Shown here piece after piece: positions 61,294 through 64,000 of a DNA stretch of 64,000 nucleotides. The DNA comes from Azospirillum picis (lineage in GTDB: Bacteria > Pseudomonadota > Alphaproteobacteria > Azospirillales > Azospirillaceae). The stretch's first letter is position 1. Each line of letters begins with the position of its first letter. The translations under genes were made by a program, and so were the position numbers. A model generated the notes under the pieces. The model ran no database searches. It was not told the DNA's origin and worked only from the letters and a program-made list of their open reading frames with translations. Where the stretch lies: positions 122,554 to 186,553 of the forward strand of contig NZ_JAGINO010000012.1 in the NCBI RefSeq assembly GCF_017876115.1. The letters run 5' to 3'.

Positions 61294-62156
61294 TCCGGCC
61301 GCGCGCCGCGCTGGTGCTCGGCCGCGTTTCGAACCTGCCGACGGTGGTCAGCAACGCGCTGGCCGGCCTGGCGCTCGCCGGCACCACGCTGGCGCCCGCC
61401 CCCCTGTTGGACGCCATTCTGGCGCTGACGCTGTTCTATGTCGGCGGGATGTACCTCAACGACGCCTTCGACGCTGCCGTCGATGCACGCGGACGGCCGG
61501 GTCGCCCGATACCGCGTGGCGACGCCGCCCGTGGGGCGGTGTTCGTCGCCGGCTTCGCGCTGGTCGCGCTCGGCGTCGCGCTCGCGGCGCACAGCGGCCC
61601 GGTGGGGGCGGCGAGCGGCACTGCCCTCGCGGTGGCGATCCTGCTCTACGATGTCCTGCACAAGAAGACGGCGCTGGCGCCAGTGATCATGGGGGTCTGC
61701 CGCTTCCTAGCCTACGCCATGGCGGCGGGCATGGCGGGAGCTCCTCCGGGCACGGCGCTGCTGCTGGGCGCCGCCGGGCTGTTCTGCCACGTCGTCGGCC
61801 TGACCTGCGCCGCTCGCCAGGAAGCGTACGACCGGCTGGAGCGCGCATGGCCGCTCGCCATGCTGGCGGTGCCGTTGCTGGGCACCCTGGCCGCGAGCCT
61901 GCAGGCTGGCGGCGGCACCGTGGCCGGGCTGGCGCTTTGGATCGTGTTGCTGGCGGCCACGGCCGTCGCGCTGTTCCGCCTGTTCCGCCGCGCACCGGGC
62001 GACGTGCCGCGCGCCGTGGCGTTGCTGATCGCCGCCATCGCGCTGTACGACGCGATCCTGGTGGCGGTCGGCGGCGGCCCCGGCTGGGCGGTGGCGCTCG
62101 CCACCTTGTGCTTCCCCGCGACGCTCGCCCTGCAGCGGCTGGTGCCGGGAACCTGA
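61269..62156 (+). CDS. eboC: UbiA-family prenyltransferase (EboC)
   Basis: 295 residues, about eight or nine membrane helices. The prenyl-diphosphate motif is N64-D65-x-x-D68-x-x-x-D72 followed by RPGRPIPRG (MYLNDAFDAAVDARGR). A second Asp motif is less clear. Overlaps eboE by 25 bp, so translation is coupled. UbiA-type enzymes attach a prenyl chain to an aromatic acceptor. In the ebo system a prenylated intermediate or lipid carrier has been proposed; the acceptor is unknown. Confidence 0.88.
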   Translation: MGFATAVLIRPRAALVLGRVSNLPTVVSNALAGLALAGTTLAPAPLLDAILALTLFYVGGMYLNDAFDAAVDARGRPGRPIPRGDAARGAVFVAGFALVALGVALAAHSGPVGAASGTALAVAILLYDVLHKKTALAPVIMGVCRFLAYAMAAGMAGAPPGTALLLGAAGLFCHVVGLTCAARQEAYDRLERAWPLAMLAVPLLGTLAASLQAGGGTVAGLALWIVLLAATAVALFRLFRRAPGDVPRAVALLIAAIALYDAILVAVGGGPGWAVALATLCFPATLALQRLVPGT

Positions 62157-62210
62157 GCGCCCGCGTCCCTGCGCGTTCCGCCATCCCGGAGCCCGTGCGG
62201 GGCCGGGGTG

Positions 62211-62247
62211 CCCCGGACCTCCCGGCCATGGGCAGGAAGGTCCGGGG
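62211..62247. terminator. Stem-loop between convergent eboC and ackA
   Basis: CCCCGGACCT (62211-62220) pairs exactly with AGGTCCGGGG (62238-62247), loop 17 nt. It lies between the two convergent genes and probably acts as a shared terminator, without a T-run. Confidence 0.6.
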
Positions 62248-62263
62248 GCGGCACGCTTCGGGG

Positions 62264-63457
62264 TCACCGCGACGGCGTCGACAGACAGGCGATCGTGTGG
62301 CGGGCGATCATCTGCTCCTCGTTGGTGGGAATGACGAAGACCGGGACGCGGCTGTCGGCGGCGGAGATGCGGGTGGCCTTGGCCCGGTTGGCCGCCGGGT
62401 CGAGGCGGACGCCCAGCCATTCAAGCCTCTCGGCGACACGGGACCGGACCTGCGCCGAGTTCTCGCCGACGCCGGCCGTGAACACCACCGCGTCCAGCCC
62501 GCCCATCGACGCCGCCAGTGCCGCCCCCTGCTTGGCGACGCCATGGCAGAATAGCTCGACCGCCTCGGCGGCCTCCGGCGCGTCCGACCCTTCGAGCTCG
62601 CGCATGTCGTTGGAAATCCCCGACACCCCCAGCATGCCCGACTTGTGGTAGAGCAGCGTCTCGATCTCGTCGACGCCGAGGCCCTTCTCGCGCATCAGGT
62701 AGATCAGCACGCCCGGATCGATCGAACCCGGCCGCGTGCCCATCGGCACGCCGTCGAGCGCGGTGAAGCCCATCGTGGTGTCGACGCTTCGCCCCGCCGC
62801 CATGGCGCACAGGCTCGCCCCGCTGCCGAGGTGGCAGACCAGAACCCGCGCATCGGCCAGTTCTGGCGCCACCCGGGGCAACTGGTGGGCGATGTACTCG
62901 TAGCTGAGGCCGTGGAAGCCATAGCGCCGCACTCCCTCCGCCGTCAGGGCGCGCGGAATGGCGAAGGTCTGCGACTGCCAGGGTTGGGTCTGGTGAAAGG
63001 CGGTGTCGAAGCAGGCGACCTGCGGCAGTTGCGGATAGCTCTCGGCCAGCGCCCGGATGGCGGCAATGTTGTGCGGTTCATGCAGCGGGGCCAGAGGGAT
63101 CAGTTCCTCCAGTTGGTCGAGCACCGCGGGGGTGACCCGCACCGGCGCCGAGAAGCGGGTGCCGCCATGCACCACGCGGTGCCCGGCCGCCACCAGCACG
63201 GAACCGTTCAACTGCCCGCCGATCCAGTCCAGCAGGTAGCCGAGCAGGGCGGCACGATCGGATTGGCTCAGGGCAACCGAGGCGAGGGGATGCCGGTGCG
63301 CGTCCTTCGCTTCGAACCTGGCCTGCTGGGTGCCGATGCCCGATATCTGGCCGGTGAAGGCGACCTCCAGGTCCGCGGCATCGGAGCCCTGGAAGACGCA
63401 GAACTTCAGGCTCGACGAGCCCGCGTTGATGACGAGGTAGGCGTTGCGTTGGGACAT
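62264..63457 (-). CDS. ackA: Acetate kinase
   Basis: 397 residues, the standard length (~400), from ATG 63457 with AGGAAC upstream. Signature segments: LVINAGSSSLKF, AGHRVVHGG, ACFDTAFHQT, RYGFHGLSYEYI, CHLGSGASLC, MGTRPGSIDPG and the late FTAGVGENS. It converts acetyl phosphate and ADP to acetate and ATP. It is 29 bp downstream of a phosphotransacylase gene on the same strand, a standard Pta-AckA pair. Confidence 0.95.
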   Translation of the reverse strand: MSQRNAYLVINAGSSSLKFCVFQGSDAADLEVAFTGQISGIGTQQARFEAKDAHRHPLASVALSQSDRAALLGYLLDWIGGQLNGSVLVAAGHRVVHGGTRFSAPVRVTPAVLDQLEELIPLAPLHEPHNIAAIRALAESYPQLPQVACFDTAFHQTQPWQSQTFAIPRALTAEGVRRYGFHGLSYEYIAHQLPRVAPELADARVLVCHLGSGASLCAMAAGRSVDTTMGFTALDGVPMGTRPGSIDPGVLIYLMREKGLGVDEIETLLYHKSGMLGVSGISNDMRELEGSDAPEAAEAVELFCHGVAKQGAALAASMGGLDAVVFTAGVGENSAQVRSRVAERLEWLGVRLDPAANRAKATRISAADSRVPVFVIPTNEEQMIARHTIACLSTPSR

Positions 63458-63486
63458 GGAGCGGGTTCCTTGTTCCGCAAGGCCGG

Positions 63487-64000
63487 TCATTCGGCGGCCA
63501 GCGGCAGAGGCGGCATCCGCCGCGAGGCTGCGACGAGGGAGGCGACGGCACAGGAGGCCAGACGCGCCCGCACATTGTCGGCGCGGCTGGTCAGGATCAC
63601 CGGCACCTTGGCGCCCAGCACGATGCCGGCGGCATCGGCGTTGGCGAGGAAGGAGAGCTGCTTGACCAGCATGTTGCCGGATTCCAGGTCCGGTGCCAGC
63701 AGGATGTCCGGCTGGCCGGCGACCGGCGAGACGATGTGCTTGGTACGGGCAGCCTCGGCGGAGATGGCGTTGTCGAAGGCCAGCGGGCCGTCGAGCACGC
63801 CGCCGGCGATCTGGCCGCGGTCGGCCATCTTGCACAGCGCCGCCGCCTCCAGCGTCGTGGCGATCTTCGGGTTGATCGTCTCGACCGCCGACAGGATGGC
63901 GACGTGCGGCACCTCGACGCCCAGCACCTTGGCGAGGTCGATGGCGTTCTGGACGATGTGGACCTTGTCCTCCAGCGTCGGGTAGATGTTGATCGCCGCG
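63487..64000 (-). CDS. Phosphate acetyl/butyryltransferase (Pta/Ptb), 5' end outside window
   Basis: The C-terminal 170 residues are visible; the start lies beyond base 64000. Family features: the VPHVAILSAVETINPKIATT segment, GPLAFDNAIS, ILLAPDLESGNMLVKQL and ADAAGIVLGAKVPVILTSRADN. It transfers an acyl group between CoA and phosphate, feeding acetyl phosphate to AckA. The fold resembles the Pta half of alphaproteobacterial enoyl-CoA-hydratase/Pta fusions, but the N-terminal half cannot be seen. Confidence 0.9.
   Translation of the reverse strand, partial: AAINIYPTLEDKVHIVQNAIDLAKVLGVEVPHVAILSAVETINPKIATTLEAAALCKMADRGQIAGGVLDGPLAFDNAISAEAARTKHIVSPVAGQPDILLAPDLESGNMLVKQLSFLANADAAGIVLGAKVPVILTSRADNVRARLASCAVASLVAASRRMPPLPLAAE

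Overview
The window is high-GC DNA (roughly 70% by eye) with gene content typical of an Azospirillum-like alphaproteobacterium (Rhodospirillales): many Tat-type ABC binding proteins, a GlcNAc PTS using one EIIA-HPr-EI fusion, a CreBC/CreD-type system, and a candidate general-stress (EcfG-type) promoter. The genus is inferred from gene content and base composition. I saw no tRNA, rRNA, CRISPR array, insertion sequence or prophage.

Layout. (1) 1-11019, organosulfur uptake and use: one permease/ATPase pair, four SsuA/TauA-type binding proteins (the first cut by the window edge), a TauD-like dioxygenase, an SsuD-like FMN monooxygenase, an acyl-CoA-dehydrogenase-like monooxygenase, a class II aldolase and a LysR regulator. 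(2) 11145-17117, a Pot-type ABC transporter with an Asp/Glu/hydantoin racemase, divergent from a GntR regulator; TTGTGCACAA palindromes sit in front of both transcription units. (3) 17221-28909, amino-sugar and peptidoglycan-sugar catabolism: a small putative stress protein, two PTS permeases, MurQ, a GntR/UTRA regulator, a HAD phosphatase, NagA, a SIS-type deaminase and the EIIA-HPr-EI fusion. (4) 29030-36416, a ROK regulator divergent from a ribose-type sugar ABC operon with a TIM-barrel isomerase and a Gfo/Idh oxidoreductase; a 19-bp palindrome and a 22-codon leader ORF lie between them. (5) 36560-50731: a metallo-hydrolase, a CreB/CreC-like pair divergent from creD and a membrane-anchored GH3 enzyme, an AI-2E-type exporter with an extra cytoplasmic domain, a hybrid histidine kinase, a DUF1289 protein, a GNAT acetyltransferase and an Orn/Lys/Arg decarboxylase.

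(6) 51353-62156 is the most unusual region. It holds all six ebo genes in two co-directional halves: eboA-eboB-eboF (51353-54385) and eboD-eboE-eboC (58898-62156). Between them, on the opposite strand, are three genes: two that together look like a split VioB (iminophenyl-pyruvate dimer synthase: N-terminal domain plus ferritin-like domain) and a Cys-rich secreted protein of unknown function. In cyanobacteria the ebo genes are needed to move a scytonemin precursor to the periplasm, so this locus may make and export an amino-acid-derived dimeric metabolite. That pathway is inferred. (7) 62264-64000: ackA and the 3' end of a pta/ptb-type gene, cut by the window edge.

Regions 3 and 5 may work together: the GH3 enzyme would release GlcNAc from peptidoglycan fragments, and the PTS/MurQ/NagA/SIS genes would feed GlcNAc and MurNAc to fructose-6-phosphate.
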